From positions 558,001 through 622,000 of the forward strand of contig NZ_WNLA01000001.1 of the NCBI RefSeq assembly GCF_009720865.1: a DNA stretch of 64,000 nt. The letters run 5' to 3'. Positions 9,754 through 19,196 of this stretch are shown here, piece after piece. The position numbers and the translations under genes are program-made. This DNA is from Pseudoduganella ginsengisoli (lineage in GTDB: Bacteria > Pseudomonadota > Gammaproteobacteria > Burkholderiales > Burkholderiaceae_D). Position 1 is the first letter of the stretch. Each line of letters opens with the position of its first letter. Under the pieces are notes generated by a model, which worked only from the letters and a program-made list of their open reading frames with translations, did not search any database and was not told the origin of the DNA.

Positions 9754-11811
9754 TCAGGACTGCGCCGGGGCTTCGCCCTGTTCCGCCACTTCTTCCTGCA
9801 CACCTGCCGCGGCGGCAGGATCGGCAGGTTCCACGGCCACCGTGTCATCGCCTTGCGCCACGGCTGCCGTTTCCTCTTCTTCCTCAAAGTCCAGTTCTTC
9901 CGCAGCCGCGGGCGCCACCACTTCCAGCAAACGGGCTTCCAGGTCGAGGTCGACTTCATCCCAGCGCAGCACATCGAGTTTCGCGTGCGCGCCACGCGGC
10001 GCCGATGGCATGCCCGGCAGACGGATCACCAGTGGAATGTCCGTCAAACGCAGCACTTCATCTTTCAACACCACGGCGTCCACTTGCTTGGCGTTTTCCT
10101 GGCCCAGCCAGCGCAGGCACCAGTAGCGTTCCATCGTGCTCTGGAAATCGTTGTATGCCGAGTAGGCCGCATCGAATGCCGACACAATCGCAAACAGGTT
10201 GGCATCCTTGTGCTTGAACGGCGCCACGAATGGCGCCGCCACGCCCTTCTCTGCCACGGCCAGGATTTGCCACTGGTTCACCAGGTCCGTATAGCGGCGC
10301 AGCGGCGACGTGCTCCATGCGTACTGGTCCACGCCGAGGCCCTGGTGCGGCGCCGCTTGCGTCAGCATGCGCACCTGCATCTTGGCGGCCCAGCCGCCGA
10401 CACCCTGGCCCTGGCTGCGGTAAATACCCGGCACGCCATGGTCGTGCATGTACTTGCCCCACGTGCTGTTGGCGAAGATCATCAGCTCGGCCACGATCTT
10501 GTCGAGCGGTGCGCCACGCTTGCGGCGGGTAATCGTCACCACATCGTTTTCCACGTAGAAGTTGAAGTCCACGCGGTTGTTTTGTTCCGGCTTCAGGCCA
10601 AACGCTTCGCGTTTTTTCATGCGGCCCGCTTCCAGGTTCAACGCCCACTGCCACAGCAAGCCCAGCTCGGCTTTGCGCGGATAGTCGCCCGCGCCGCTGG
10701 CCAGCGTTTCCTCATTGACCAGGTCATCGAGGTCGTTATGGCGCAAGTTATTAGCAATGGGCACCAGTTCCGCACGGGTTTCCGTCGACAGCACCGACCA
10801 GTCCGCGGGATCCAGCGTGGCATACAGCGACAGGGCCGGGCAGGTTTTACCTTCGGCCAGGGTGAACGCTTCCACCACCGCATCGGGCAGCATGGTGATC
10901 TTATCGCCCGGCATATACACGGTCGACATGCGGCCACGGGCAATCTTGTCGATCGCATCGTCCGGGCGGATGCCCAGGCCCGGCGCGGCAATGTGGATAC
11001 CCACGCGCACTTTGCCATCGTCCAGGTGCACGACGGAGAATGCATCGTCGATCTCGGTGGTGGTCACGTCATCGATCGAGAAGGCTTCAACGGCAGCCAG
11101 CGGCAAGCCCGCCGGAGGCGTAGGCACCGCCACATCCGGGAAACCCGCGCCTTTCGGGAAGTTCTCGAACAAGAATTTGTTCATGTGCAGGTCTTTCGGC
11201 GACGCCACGCCGCCCACGGCCAGCATCAAGCGCTGCGGGCTCTGGTGCAACTCACTGCACGCCGCATCGAGCGCCTTGAATTCAATGGTGTTCTTGTCCG
11301 GCTTGTACAGCAATTGCTGCACGATGTTTTGCATGGAAGCCGGCAAGGTCCCCGCCTTCAACTCTTCCACGTATTGCGCCTGGATCACCGCTTGCTGTTT
11401 CTTTTTCTCGATGCCGGCCAGGGCGGCGCGCAGCGATTGTTCCGGCGCTTTCTTGTAGCGGCCACGGCCCTTCTTGTAGAAATAAATCGGCGCGTTATGC
11501 AGCGCCAGGATCAATCCCGCTGCTTCTTTCGGCAGCGGCGCATGGCCGAAATACTCTTCGCCCAGCTCGGCAAAACCAAACTCGTCTTCACCAGCCACTT
11601 CCCACAGGAATTCCAGATCGACGTCGGCGGCAATGGCTTTCGCCTGTTCCATCAGTTCTGCCGGGGCCGGCTTTTCATATTGCAGCAGGATATCTTTGGC
11701 TTTCACCTTGCTGCGCTTGCCGCTGGCCATCTCTACCTGGTACGCCTCGCCAGCCTGGGACAGCACACTGCCGACTTTGAAGTCGCCGGATTCTTCGAAA
11801 AATACGTTCAT
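9754..11811 (-). CDS. RNB-family 3'-5' exoribonuclease
   Basis: 685 aa, RNase II/R superfamily. The RNB catalytic domain is clear: FSIDDVTTTEIDDAFSV carries the metal-binding Asp residues, then HIAAPGLGI, YMPGDKITMLP and STSPLRRYTDLVNQ. The N-terminal part lacks a typical cold-shock pair, and the C-terminus ends in about 60 residues of acidic Glu/Ala/Pro low-complexity sequence instead of the basic tail of RNase R. It sits between ubiC and the TonB-like gene in the minus run. Confidence 0.9.
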   Translation of the reverse strand: MNVFFEESGDFKVGSVLSQAGEAYQVEMASGKRSKVKAKDILLQYEKPAPAELMEQAKAIAADVDLEFLWEVAGEDEFGFAELGEEYFGHAPLPKEAAGLILALHNAPIYFYKKGRGRYKKAPEQSLRAALAGIEKKKQQAVIQAQYVEELKAGTLPASMQNIVQQLLYKPDKNTIEFKALDAACSELHQSPQRLMLAVGGVASPKDLHMNKFLFENFPKGAGFPDVAVPTPPAGLPLAAVEAFSIDDVTTTEIDDAFSVVHLDDGKVRVGIHIAAPGLGIRPDDAIDKIARGRMSTVYMPGDKITMLPDAVVEAFTLAEGKTCPALSLYATLDPADWSVLSTETRAELVPIANNLRHNDLDDLVNEETLASGAGDYPRKAELGLLWQWALNLEAGRMKKREAFGLKPEQNNRVDFNFYVENDVVTITRRKRGAPLDKIVAELMIFANSTWGKYMHDHGVPGIYRSQGQGVGGWAAKMQVRMLTQAAPHQGLGVDQYAWSTSPLRRYTDLVNQWQILAVAEKGVAAPFVAPFKHKDANLFAIVSAFDAAYSAYNDFQSTMERYWCLRWLGQENAKQVDAVVLKDEVLRLTDIPLVIRLPGMPSAPRGAHAKLDVLRWDEVDLDLEARLLEVVAPAAAEELDFEEEEETAAVAQGDDTVAVEPADPAAAAGVQEEVAEQGEAPAQS

Positions 11812-11817
11812 TATGTT

Positions 11818-12393
11818 TTATGCAGCTTTCTTCAATTCGATCTTTACGCCACCCGGGACCAAGTCCAGCACTTGCGGCAAAAACACTTCCGTCACCAGCA
11901 GCACACCATGGTGACGGCGATATAAACAGCGGCGCGCATACAGCATTTCACCTTCCGCCAGCACCACGCCTGCCGCCGCGCACGCGCGCATGGCCAGCGG
12001 ATGGGTGGCGCGCAGGCGCGCATATTCGAGGGCGCCGCGATGCACCAGCGGATCGCCAAACAAGGTCGATCCCAGCGACTTTTCACCCAGCGCGCTGAAC
12101 GCGGGCCAGTCCGTGGCCGTGGCGCTGGTCGGCACGACCGTGTGGCCAAACACGACCGGCACGCCATCACAGCGCAGCAACACTTCACGCTCCACCACGC
12201 GGCTGGAACGGTGCAAGCTGATCGCCTGCGCTTCATCGGCCAGGCACAGCGCCGGGTGCTGGTGCAGCTTTTGCACGCGGAATGCCATGCTGTGCGCCTT
12301 GAGTTTGGCGGTCAGCGAACCGCCGCCCGTCAGCCAGTGCCGCAGTGCGGCGGGCGCATTGACTGTATTCACGTGGGCGCGCCAGTGCGCCAT
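11818..12393 (-). CDS. ubiC: Chorismate pyruvate-lyase
   Basis: About 191 aa. UbiC removes pyruvate from chorismate to give 4-hydroxybenzoate, the first step of ubiquinone synthesis. VVEREVLLRCDGVPVVFGHT, GSTLFGDPL and a C-terminal LLVTEVFLP match the family core. The start is ambiguous: the ATG at 12393 has AAAGGA rather far upstream, while a GTG at 12414 overlaps the preceding stop. The open frame back to 12435 is less likely. Confidence 0.88.
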   Translation of the reverse strand: MAHWRAHVNTVNAPAALRHWLTGGGSLTAKLKAHSMAFRVQKLHQHPALCLADEAQAISLHRSSRVVEREVLLRCDGVPVVFGHTVVPTSATATDWPAFSALGEKSLGSTLFGDPLVHRGALEYARLRATHPLAMRACAAAGVVLAEGEMLYARRCLYRRHHGVLLVTEVFLPQVLDLVPGGVKIELKKAA

Positions 12394-12410
12394 CCGCAGC
12401 GAGCGTCCTT

Positions 12411-12989
12411 TCACTGTGCACCATCCATTCGGCAAAAAGCCAGAACGTCGTCCACATAGTCAGCAAATTCACTGATGGCGTGGTCGCTGCCGGCTATCAC
12501 ATGCTGCCGCGCCCCCGCATAGTGCGCCACCATGTCGCGGTAATCCAGTACTTCATCACCGGTGGCCGCAATCAGGAAATAGCGCTCCGGCTGCGTAATC
12601 CGCGCCACTTCCAGCGCACGCAACTCTTCTATATAGGCGTGCTTGAATTCAAACGGTTCATCCGAGTGATATTGCGTGGTCACGCCCACGTACGGCGCCA
12701 AATCCAGGCGCGGCACGATGGCGGGATTCAACAGCACGGCGCGGCAACCCAGCCGTTCCGCCAGCCACGTCGCGTAATAGCCGCCCAGCGACGAGCCGAT
12801 CAACGTCAGCTGATCCGCCGGCACGCCATCGATCAGCGACAACGCCAGTTCCATTGCCAGCTTGGGCGACGCCGGCAATTGCGGGCACAGGTATTCATTA
12901 GCCCGGCCCAGGGCCGCCATGCGTTCTCCCACCAGCCGCGCCTTCATCGACGACGGCGACGAGCGGAAGCCATGCAAATACAGGATCAT
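12411..12989 (-). CDS. YqiA-type alpha/beta-fold esterase
   Basis: 192 aa, close to E. coli YqiA in length. LYLHGFRSSPSS is the oxyanion strand, LIGSSLGGYYATWLAE the nucleophile elbow (Ser), AATGDEVLDYR the acid region and GSDHAISEF the catalytic His. Substrate unknown. Its ATG overlaps the mpl stop by 4 bp (ATGA), so they are cotranscribed. Confidence 0.88.
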   Translation of the reverse strand: MILYLHGFRSSPSSMKARLVGERMAALGRANEYLCPQLPASPKLAMELALSLIDGVPADQLTLIGSSLGGYYATWLAERLGCRAVLLNPAIVPRLDLAPYVGVTTQYHSDEPFEFKHAYIEELRALEVARITQPERYFLIAATGDEVLDYRDMVAHYAGARQHVIAGSDHAISEFADYVDDVLAFCRMDGAQ

Positions 12990-14365
12990 TGCGCCAGCGC
13001 CTCCAGCAGCTTGCCATGCACGCCGCCAAAGCCGCCATTACTCATGACGACAATATGGTCGCCCGGCTGCGCCTGCTTGACGATGGCTTGCACCATCGCA
13101 TCGATCTCTTCATATGCGCTGGCGACGCCGCCCATCGGCGATAAAGCCTGCGCCAGGCTCCAGCCCAGCGCTTTTTCACTGCCAAAACCAAACACCAGGT
13201 CGGCATCTTTCAAGCTGCCCGGCAGCGCCTCTTTCATGGCGCCCAGCTTCATTGTATTGGAACGGGGTTCCAGTACAGCGAGGATGCGGCCGGCCTTGCC
13301 TTGCGCGCGCAATTTTTGGCGCAAGCCGCCGACCGTGGTGGCGATAGCCGTTGGATGGTGCGCGAAATCGTCATACACGGTGACGCCATTGACGACGCCC
13401 CGCACTTCCATGCGGCGCTTGACGCTGACAAAGCGCGCCAGCGATTCAGCCGCCTGCGCAATCGGCACACCGACGTGGCGGGCGGCAGCAATCGCGGCCA
13501 ACGCATTCGAACGGTTATGCTTGCCGGTCAATTCCCAGCGCACGGTGCCGGACTTTTCACCTTTGAACAGCACGTCAAAGCTGCCGTCATCGTATTCCGT
13601 CAGCGCCCAGTCAGCCCCCTCGGCGGCGCCAAACGATTCGCGCTCACTCCAGCAGCCGCGCTTGATCACGCGGTCCAGCGCCGCTTCATCGGCATTGAAC
13701 ACGACTTTGCCGATGCCCGGCACCGTGCGGACCAGATGGTGGAATTGCGTTTCAATCGCGCCCAAATCCGGGAAGATGTCGGCGTGATCGTATTCCAGGT
13801 TATTAAGGATCGCGGTTTTTGCGTGGTAATGGACGAATTTGCTGCGCTTGTCGAAGAACGCCGTGTCATATTCATCCGCTTCAATGACGAAGAAGTCGGA
13901 ATCCACGCCTTTACCGGACAATCGCGCAGAGATACCGAAATTCATGGGCACGCCGCCAATCAGGAAACCCGGCGCGTAGCCGGCATCTTCCAAAATCCAC
14001 GCCAGCATGGCCGACGTCGTGGTCTTGCCATGCGTACCGGCCACGGCCAGCACCCATTTATTACGCAAGATGTGCTCGCCCATCCATTGCGGGCCCGATA
14101 CGTATGGCAAGCCCCGGTTCATGATTTCTTCAATCAGCGGGTTACCGCGCGACACAACGTTGCCAATTACATACAAATCCGGATTCAGCGCCACCTGTTC
14201 CGGCCCGAATCCCTGGATCAGTGCTATGCCCTGCGCTTCCAGCTGGGTGCTCATCGGCGGATACACATTGGCATCGCAGCCCGTGACGCGGTGCCCCGCT
14301 TCTTTGGCCAGCACGGCCAGACCGCCCATAAAGGTGCCGCAAATACCTAATATATGAATATGCAT
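12986..14365 (-). CDS. mpl: UDP-MurNAc:L-Ala-gamma-D-Glu-mDAP ligase (murein recycling)
   Basis: 459 aa Mur-ligase. Mpl joins recycled murein tripeptide to UDP-MurNAc. IHILGICGTFMGGLAVLAKE is the N-terminal nucleotide fold, GTHGKTTTSAMLAW the ATP loop, and DDFAHHPTAIATTV the C-terminal domain motif. The start is the ATG at 14365, directly before the glycine-rich fold; upstream extension has only TTG. First gene of the long minus-strand series and divergent from the nucleotidyltransferase-like gene. The recycling amidase ampD is elsewhere in the window. Confidence 0.95.
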   Translation of the reverse strand: MHIHILGICGTFMGGLAVLAKEAGHRVTGCDANVYPPMSTQLEAQGIALIQGFGPEQVALNPDLYVIGNVVSRGNPLIEEIMNRGLPYVSGPQWMGEHILRNKWVLAVAGTHGKTTTSAMLAWILEDAGYAPGFLIGGVPMNFGISARLSGKGVDSDFFVIEADEYDTAFFDKRSKFVHYHAKTAILNNLEYDHADIFPDLGAIETQFHHLVRTVPGIGKVVFNADEAALDRVIKRGCWSERESFGAAEGADWALTEYDDGSFDVLFKGEKSGTVRWELTGKHNRSNALAAIAAARHVGVPIAQAAESLARFVSVKRRMEVRGVVNGVTVYDDFAHHPTAIATTVGGLRQKLRAQGKAGRILAVLEPRSNTMKLGAMKEALPGSLKDADLVFGFGSEKALGWSLAQALSPMGGVASAYEEIDAMVQAIVKQAQPGDHIVVMSNGGFGGVHGKLLEALAQ

Positions 14366-14440
14366 GTTGAGGGTGCGCAGAACGAAAAGCAAAACAAGTA
14401 TGCGATTTTACCCGACCGGTGCCTTGTATCGGTTCAGAGT

Positions 14441-15079
14441 ATGATCACGGTCATGATGCCTACTCCATTAGATGAAGTCCAACAGCTGCGCGCAGAAATC
14501 GCGGTGGCGGCTGCCCGCATGGTGGCGCAGGATGGCGCCGACTATGGCACAGCACGGCGCAAGGCAGCGCGCCAGGTGCTGGGCGACAGTGACGGGCCAT
14601 CCGATGTCTTGCCCGACAATCAACAAATTGAAGAAGAAGTGCGGCAGTATCACGCATTATTTAATGCCGATACCCATGCCGCGGTACTGTTCCGCCTGCG
14701 CAGCGTGGCTTTGCAAGTCATGGAAATGCTGGAACGCTTCAACCCGTTCCTGACCGGCTCCGTGCTCAATGGCAGCGCCGGCCCCCATGACGACATTCAT
14801 TTGCAACTGTTTGCCGACAGTGCGAAGGAAGTTGAAATCTTTCTTCTTAACAAGAACCTGAACATCGACATTTCCGAAGCGCCGCACTTCAAAGGCCCGC
14901 GCTTCGATACGGTCGAACGGGTCAGCTTCATGTGGCATAAAGAAGGCGTCCACGCCGAACTGTATGAAATCGATGATTTGCGGGGCGCCGTCAAAACCCG
15001 TGGCGATGGCCGGCTGATGCGCGCCGACATCGCTGCCGTACGCGCCTTATTAATACCAAATACTCACCCAACCATATAA
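14441..15079 (+). CDS. Nucleotidyltransferase-like protein, degenerate motif
   Basis: 212 aa from the ATG at 14441 (in-frame ATGs at 14453 and 14456 are alternatives). An N-terminal helical region precedes FLTGSVLNGSAGPHDDIHLQLF, which resembles the GS...hDhDh core of nucleotidyltransferases, but the second acidic residue is His. It is divergent from mpl, and its stop overlaps the next start by 1 bp (TAATG). Function unknown; catalytic activity is doubtful from the motif alone. Confidence 0.7.
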   Translation: MITVMMPTPLDEVQQLRAEIAVAAARMVAQDGADYGTARRKAARQVLGDSDGPSDVLPDNQQIEEEVRQYHALFNADTHAAVLFRLRSVALQVMEMLERFNPFLTGSVLNGSAGPHDDIHLQLFADSAKEVEIFLLNKNLNIDISEAPHFKGPRFDTVERVSFMWHKEGVHAELYEIDDLRGAVKTRGDGRLMRADIAAVRALLIPNTHPTI

Positions 15080-15630
15080 TGTTGAAAAAGAATCAAGTAG
15101 TAATCGGCGCCGTTGCGCTTGCTTTTGCCGCAGCCGGCGCATGGGTCAGCGTTCAAAAATCCCCCCCATCCGTCCCCGCCCCGGCTGCTGCCGGCAATCC
15201 CGCCGCCGTGGCCCCCGTCGATGAATTGTTCCAGCAACAATTGAAAGATGCGAAAGGCGTGCAGCAAGCGCTGGCGCAATGGAAGGGCAAGGCGCTGATC
15301 GTGAACTTCTGGGCCCCGTGGTGTGGTCCCTGCGTTGAGGAAATGCCTGAATTATCAGCGCTGCAGGAGGAAATCCGCGCCAAGAATATCCAGGTCATTG
15401 GTATCGGTATCGACAGTCCGTCCAACATCGCGGAATTCGCGGAAAAGAACAAAATCGACTACCCCGTTTATGTAGCCGGACTGAGCGGTACGGAACTGTC
15501 GCGCAAGTTCGGCAATGCCCAGGGCGGGCTGCCTTACACGGTCTTGCTGGGCGCCGACGGCAAGGTCGTGAAGACCTATCTTGGCAGGATTAAGTTCGGT
15601 GAATTGCGTGCAGATCTTGCAAGGATGTGA
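15079..15630 (+). CDS. TlpA-like thiol:disulfide oxidoreductase
   Basis: 183 aa. An N-terminal membrane helix (VVIGAVALAFAAAGAW) anchors a thioredoxin fold facing the periplasm, with the active site WAPWCGPC (Cys82, Cys85) and the cis-proline GGLPYTVLL. Typical of TlpA/ResA reductants of cytochrome c or other periplasmic thiols. Translationally coupled to the preceding gene. A hairpin without a T-tract (15634-15661) follows. Confidence 0.9.
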   Translation: MLKKNQVVIGAVALAFAAAGAWVSVQKSPPSVPAPAAAGNPAAVAPVDELFQQQLKDAKGVQQALAQWKGKALIVNFWAPWCGPCVEEMPELSALQEEIRAKNIQVIGIGIDSPSNIAEFAEKNKIDYPVYVAGLSGTELSRKFGNAQGGLPYTVLLGADGKVVKTYLGRIKFGELRADLARM

Positions 15631-15715
15631 GAACTTAGGCAAGATATTTTTACTTGCCAAGGGTCGCTGTTGACGGCAAAATGCGGAACTTTTGTGGAAA
15701 ACGGTGCTCAAGCGC

Positions 15716-16153
15716 ATGGCAAAAAACATCCTGCTGATGAATGGCCCCAACCTGAATTTGCTGGGTACGCGTGAACCAGGCGTGTATGGTGCGAGTACCC
15801 TGGCGGACGTGGAACAGGCCGCACAGGCGCAAGCCGCAGCAGCGGGAGCCCAGCTTTCTTGCTTTCAAAGCAATCATGAAGGCGCATTGATCGACCGCAT
15901 TCACGCTGCCCGTACCGAAGGCGTGGATATGATCGTGATCAATCCGGGTGGCCTGACGCATACCAGCGTGGCGTTGCGCGATGCGCTGGCCGGCGTGGCG
16001 ATCCCGTTTGTTGAAATCCACATCTCGAATATTTATCAGCGCGAAGAATTTCGCCACCATTCTTTTCTTAGTGCGATCGCGCAGGGTACGATTTGCGGCC
16101 TAGGTGTGGACGGATATCGTCTGGCCATCGACTTTGCACTTAAAAAACGTTAA
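15716..16153 (+). CDS. aroQ: 3-dehydroquinate dehydratase, type II
   Basis: 145 aa, family size. [16 protein letters not shown] with the active-site Arg, the lid Tyr (PGVYG), [26 protein letters not shown] and HHSFLS (catalytic His) are all present. Converts 3-dehydroquinate to 3-dehydroshikimate, the substrate of AroE. ATG at 15716 is chosen over an upstream TTG because the fold begins immediately after it. It leads into accB and accC, a common proteobacterial order. Confidence 0.97.
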   Translation: MAKNILLMNGPNLNLLGTREPGVYGASTLADVEQAAQAQAAAAGAQLSCFQSNHEGALIDRIHAARTEGVDMIVINPGGLTHTSVALRDALAGVAIPFVEIHISNIYQREEFRHHSFLSAIAQGTICGLGVDGYRLAIDFALKKR

Positions 16154-16234
16154 TCTACGCGATCTGCGTGCAATTATCGCGGCTTACCCGCCGCTGCCCC
16201 AATAAACAAATCAGAACATTCCAGGGAGTCTCAG

Positions 16235-16714
16235 ATGGATCTACGCAAGCTCAAGACATTGATCGACTTGGTCGCTGAATCGGATATCGCAGAACTCGAA
16301 GTGACCGAAGGCGAGAGCAAAGTACGCATCGTCAAGTCCTCCGCTATGCCTCAGAATCAAGTGGTGATGATGCCGTCGCAAGGCGTTGCACCGCAATTTG
16401 CTGCCCCGGCCGCGCCTGCCGCAGCCAGCGCAGCACCAGCAGCCGCCCCGGCAGTTGCCGCCGCAGCCGCCGAGCCAACCGGCCACGTCGTGAAGTCGCC
16501 GATGGTGGGCACCTTCTACCGTTCGTCCGCTCCAGGCGCACCGGCGTTTGTCGAAGTGGGCCAGTCGGTCAAAGAAGGCGACACGCTGTGCATCATCGAA
16601 GCGATGAAGCTGCTGAATGAAATCGATGCCGATAAAACCGGCACCATCACGCAAATCCTGGTTGAAAACGGCCAGCCGGTCGAGTACGGCCAACCCCTGT
16701 TTGTGATCGGCTAA
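16235..16714 (+). CDS. accB: Biotin carboxyl carrier protein of acetyl-CoA carboxylase
   Basis: 159 aa. An N-terminal helical region, an Ala/Pro linker (about 55-80), and the biotinyl domain with Lys125 in [11 protein letters not shown], the biotin attachment site. Carries CO2 to the carboxyltransferase for malonyl-CoA synthesis. A good ribosome site (GGGAG) precedes the ATG. It is followed 100 bp later by its partner accC. Confidence 0.97.
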   Translation: MDLRKLKTLIDLVAESDIAELEVTEGESKVRIVKSSAMPQNQVVMMPSQGVAPQFAAPAAPAAASAAPAAAPAVAAAAAEPTGHVVKSPMVGTFYRSSAPGAPAFVEVGQSVKEGDTLCIIEAMKLLNEIDADKTGTITQILVENGQPVEYGQPLFVIG

Positions 16715-16814
16715 TACGTTCACGCGAGCTGCGCGCTGCCTGCGCCGCGGCTCCATCCGTAGCCCACGTCCCCTACATCCGGAGCTGCCGCTCCCCACAA
16801 ACACAGAACCTGCC

Positions 16815-18173
16815 ATGTTTGAAAAAATCCTCATTGCCAATCGCGGTGAAATTGCGCTCCGTATTCAGCGCGCCTGCCGTGAAATGGGCATCAAGACGGT
16901 GGTAGTCCACTCCGAAGCGGACAAAGACGCCAAATACGTAAAGCTGGCCGATGAATCGGTTTGCATCGGCCCGGCGCCGTCCCCTCAGAGCTACCTGAAC
17001 ATGCCTGCCATCATCAGCGCGGCTGAAGTGACGGATGCGGAAGCCATCCACCCTGGCTATGGCTTCCTGGCGGAGAACGCGAACTTCGCGGAACGCGTGG
17101 AAAAATCCGGCTTCGTTTTCATTGGCCCCCGCGCTGATTCGATCCGCATCATGGGCGACAAAGTGTCGGCCAAGCAAGCGATGATCAAGGCCGGCGTGCC
17201 ATGCGTGCCAGGTTCTGAAGGCGCGTTGCCGGAAGATCCAAAAGCCATCGTGCAAATTGCGCGCAAGATCGGCTATCCCGTCATCATCAAGGCGGCAGGC
17301 GGCGGCGGTGGCCGTGGCATGCGCGTGGTGCACACGGAAGCGGCATTGATCAATGCCGTGCAAATGACCAAGGCAGAAGCTGGCGCCGCGTTTGGCAATC
17401 CGGAAGTCTACATGGAGAAATACCTGGAGAATCCGCGCCACATTGAAATCCAGATTCTCGCCGACGAACACAAAAATGCCGTATGGCTGGGCGAGCGCGA
17501 CTGCTCGATGCAGCGCCGCCACCAGAAAGTCATTGAAGAAGCGCCGGCGCCAGGCATCCCACGCAAGCTGATTGAAAAAATCGGCGACCGCTGCGCGGAA
17601 GCTTGCCGCAAGATCGGCTACCGCGGCGCCGGTACGTTTGAATTCCTGTATGAAAACGGCGAGTTCTATTTCATTGAAATGAACACCCGCGTGCAGGTGG
17701 AACACCCGGTCACGGAAATGATCACCGGCATCGATATCGTGCAAGAACAGATCCGCATCGCCGCTGGCGAAAAACTGCGCTTCCGCCAGCGCGACGTGAT
17801 GCTGGCCGGCCACGCCGTCGAGTGCCGTATCAATGCGGAAGACCCGTTCAAGTTCACGCCGTCGCCAGGCCGCATCACCGGCTGGCATACGCCGGGCGGC
17901 CCTGGCATCCGTGTGGACTCGCACTCGTATGCGGGCTACTATGTACCGCCGCACTACGATTCGATGATCGGCAAGGTGATTGCCTACGGCGCAACGCGCG
18001 AACAGGCGATCCGCCGCATGCAAATCGCGCTGTCGGAAATGGTGGTGGAAGGCATCCAGACCAACATCCCGCTGCACCGCGAACTGATGGTCGATGCGCG
18101 TTTCATGGAAGGCGGCACCAACATCCACTATCTGGAACAAAAGCTGGCGGCAATGCCCAAGGCTGGTAATTAA
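16815..18173 (+). CDS. accC: Biotin carboxylase subunit of acetyl-CoA carboxylase
   Basis: 452 aa, standard length. [21 protein letters not shown] is the N-terminal signature; the ATP-grasp glycine loop ([14 protein letters not shown]), [26 protein letters not shown] region and C-terminal domain are complete. Carboxylates the biotin carried by AccB using bicarbonate and ATP. Confidence 0.98.
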   Translation: MFEKILIANRGEIALRIQRACREMGIKTVVVHSEADKDAKYVKLADESVCIGPAPSPQSYLNMPAIISAAEVTDAEAIHPGYGFLAENANFAERVEKSGFVFIGPRADSIRIMGDKVSAKQAMIKAGVPCVPGSEGALPEDPKAIVQIARKIGYPVIIKAAGGGGGRGMRVVHTEAALINAVQMTKAEAGAAFGNPEVYMEKYLENPRHIEIQILADEHKNAVWLGERDCSMQRRHQKVIEEAPAPGIPRKLIEKIGDRCAEACRKIGYRGAGTFEFLYENGEFYFIEMNTRVQVEHPVTEMITGIDIVQEQIRIAAGEKLRFRQRDVMLAGHAVECRINAEDPFKFTPSPGRITGWHTPGGPGIRVDSHSYAGYYVPPHYDSMIGKVIAYGATREQAIRRMQIALSEMVVEGIQTNIPLHRELMVDARFMEGGTNIHYLEQKLAAMPKAGN

Positions 18174-18187
18174 GCAATTCAACTTCA

Positions 18188-18218
18188 TGGTGCCTGATAC
18201 CACAGGTGTCAGGTACCA
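18188..18218. repeat. Palindromic intergenic element between accC and prmA
   Basis: Two 14-base arms, TGGTGCCTGATACC and GGTGTCAGGTACCA, are inverted repeats matching at 12 of 14 positions, separated by ACA. Without a T-tract it is not a typical terminator. From memory, similar GGTGYCTGACACC-like palindromes are common between genes in this bacterial family. Confidence 0.6.
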
Positions 18219-18242
18219 CTGATTAAGTAAGGCAGGCAAGCA

Positions 18243-19181
18243 ATGAACTACGTAGAAATCGTCATCGAAGTCGCACGCGACCACGCTGAGGCGCTGTCCG
18301 ACGCGCTGATGGAAGCGGGTGCGCTGTCCGTTTCCGTGGAAGATGCCGATGAAGGCACGGCAGATGAAAAGCCGCTGTTCGGCGAACCGGGCATGGAGCC
18401 GGAAGAAGCCGCGTGGGATCACTCGCGCGTGGTGGCGCTGACGGCGGAAGACGCCGACCAGGCCGCCATCGTTGCGGATGCCGCTGAAGGCATCGGCCTG
18501 GCCGACGTACCGAAGTACACGCTGCGCGGTGTGGAAGAGCAAGACTGGGTGCGCCTGACGCAATCGCAGTTCGACCCTATCCACATCGGCAAGAACATCT
18601 GGGTTGTGCCAAGCTGGCACGAAGCGCCTGACCAAAATGCGCTGATCCTGGAACTGGATCCGGGCCTGGCATTCGGCACCGGCAGCCACCCGACCACGCG
18701 CCTGTGCATGGAATGGCTGGAAGCCCACCCTGCCCCGGGCAAAGCCGTGCTGGATTACGGCTGCGGTTCCGGCATCCTGGCCATGGTGGCCAAAAAGCTG
18801 GGCGCAGGGGCTGTGGCGGGTGTCGACATCGACCCGCAAGCCATCGAATCGGCACGCGACAATGCGCAGCGCAACCAGGTGGCCGACATTGAATACTTCC
18901 TGCCGGACGCGTTCGCGCAATCGGCGCACGCCAATGCGCGCTTCGACATCGTCGTGGCCAACATCCTGTCCAGCCCATTGAAATTGATGGCGCCGATGCT
19001 GTCCGGCCGCGTGGCTGACGGCGGTTCGCTGATCCTGTCCGGCGTGCTGGCGCGCCAGGCGGAAGAAGTCGCGGCGGCCTATGCACCATTCATCAAGCTG
19101 GGCGTCTGGGCCGAGCATGATGGCTGGGTTGCGCTGCACGGCGTCTTGGGCAGCGATACTATTCCGCCCGCACGGGTTTAA
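18243..19181 (+). CDS. prmA: Ribosomal protein L11 methyltransferase
   Basis: 312 aa. The N-terminal substrate domain begins [20 protein letters not shown]; the SAM-binding domain follows from [15 protein letters not shown], with motif [14 protein letters not shown] and [10 protein letters not shown]. Trimethylates lysines and the N-terminus of L11. It follows accC after a 70-bp gap that contains a palindrome. Confidence 0.95.
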   Translation: MNYVEIVIEVARDHAEALSDALMEAGALSVSVEDADEGTADEKPLFGEPGMEPEEAAWDHSRVVALTAEDADQAAIVADAAEGIGLADVPKYTLRGVEEQDWVRLTQSQFDPIHIGKNIWVVPSWHEAPDQNALILELDPGLAFGTGSHPTTRLCMEWLEAHPAPGKAVLDYGCGSGILAMVAKKLGAGAVAGVDIDPQAIESARDNAQRNQVADIEYFLPDAFAQSAHANARFDIVVANILSSPLKLMAPMLSGRVADGGSLILSGVLARQAEEVAAAYAPFIKLGVWAEHDGWVALHGVLGSDTIPPARV

Positions 19182-19196
19182 CCCGCTTCATCGCCG

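Noticed and set aside
9172..11925. A 917-codon plus-strand frame
   Set aside because: Antisense to the TonB-like and RNB genes, with a His/Arg-rich product and no ribosome site.
15634..15661. Terminator after the TlpA-like gene
   Set aside because: The hairpin has a bulge and no T-tract after it; kept as a remark only.
16773..19139. A 788-codon open frame on the minus strand over accC and prmA
   Set aside because: It is the complement of two certain genes and arises from codon bias; the product is His/Arg-rich without any motif.
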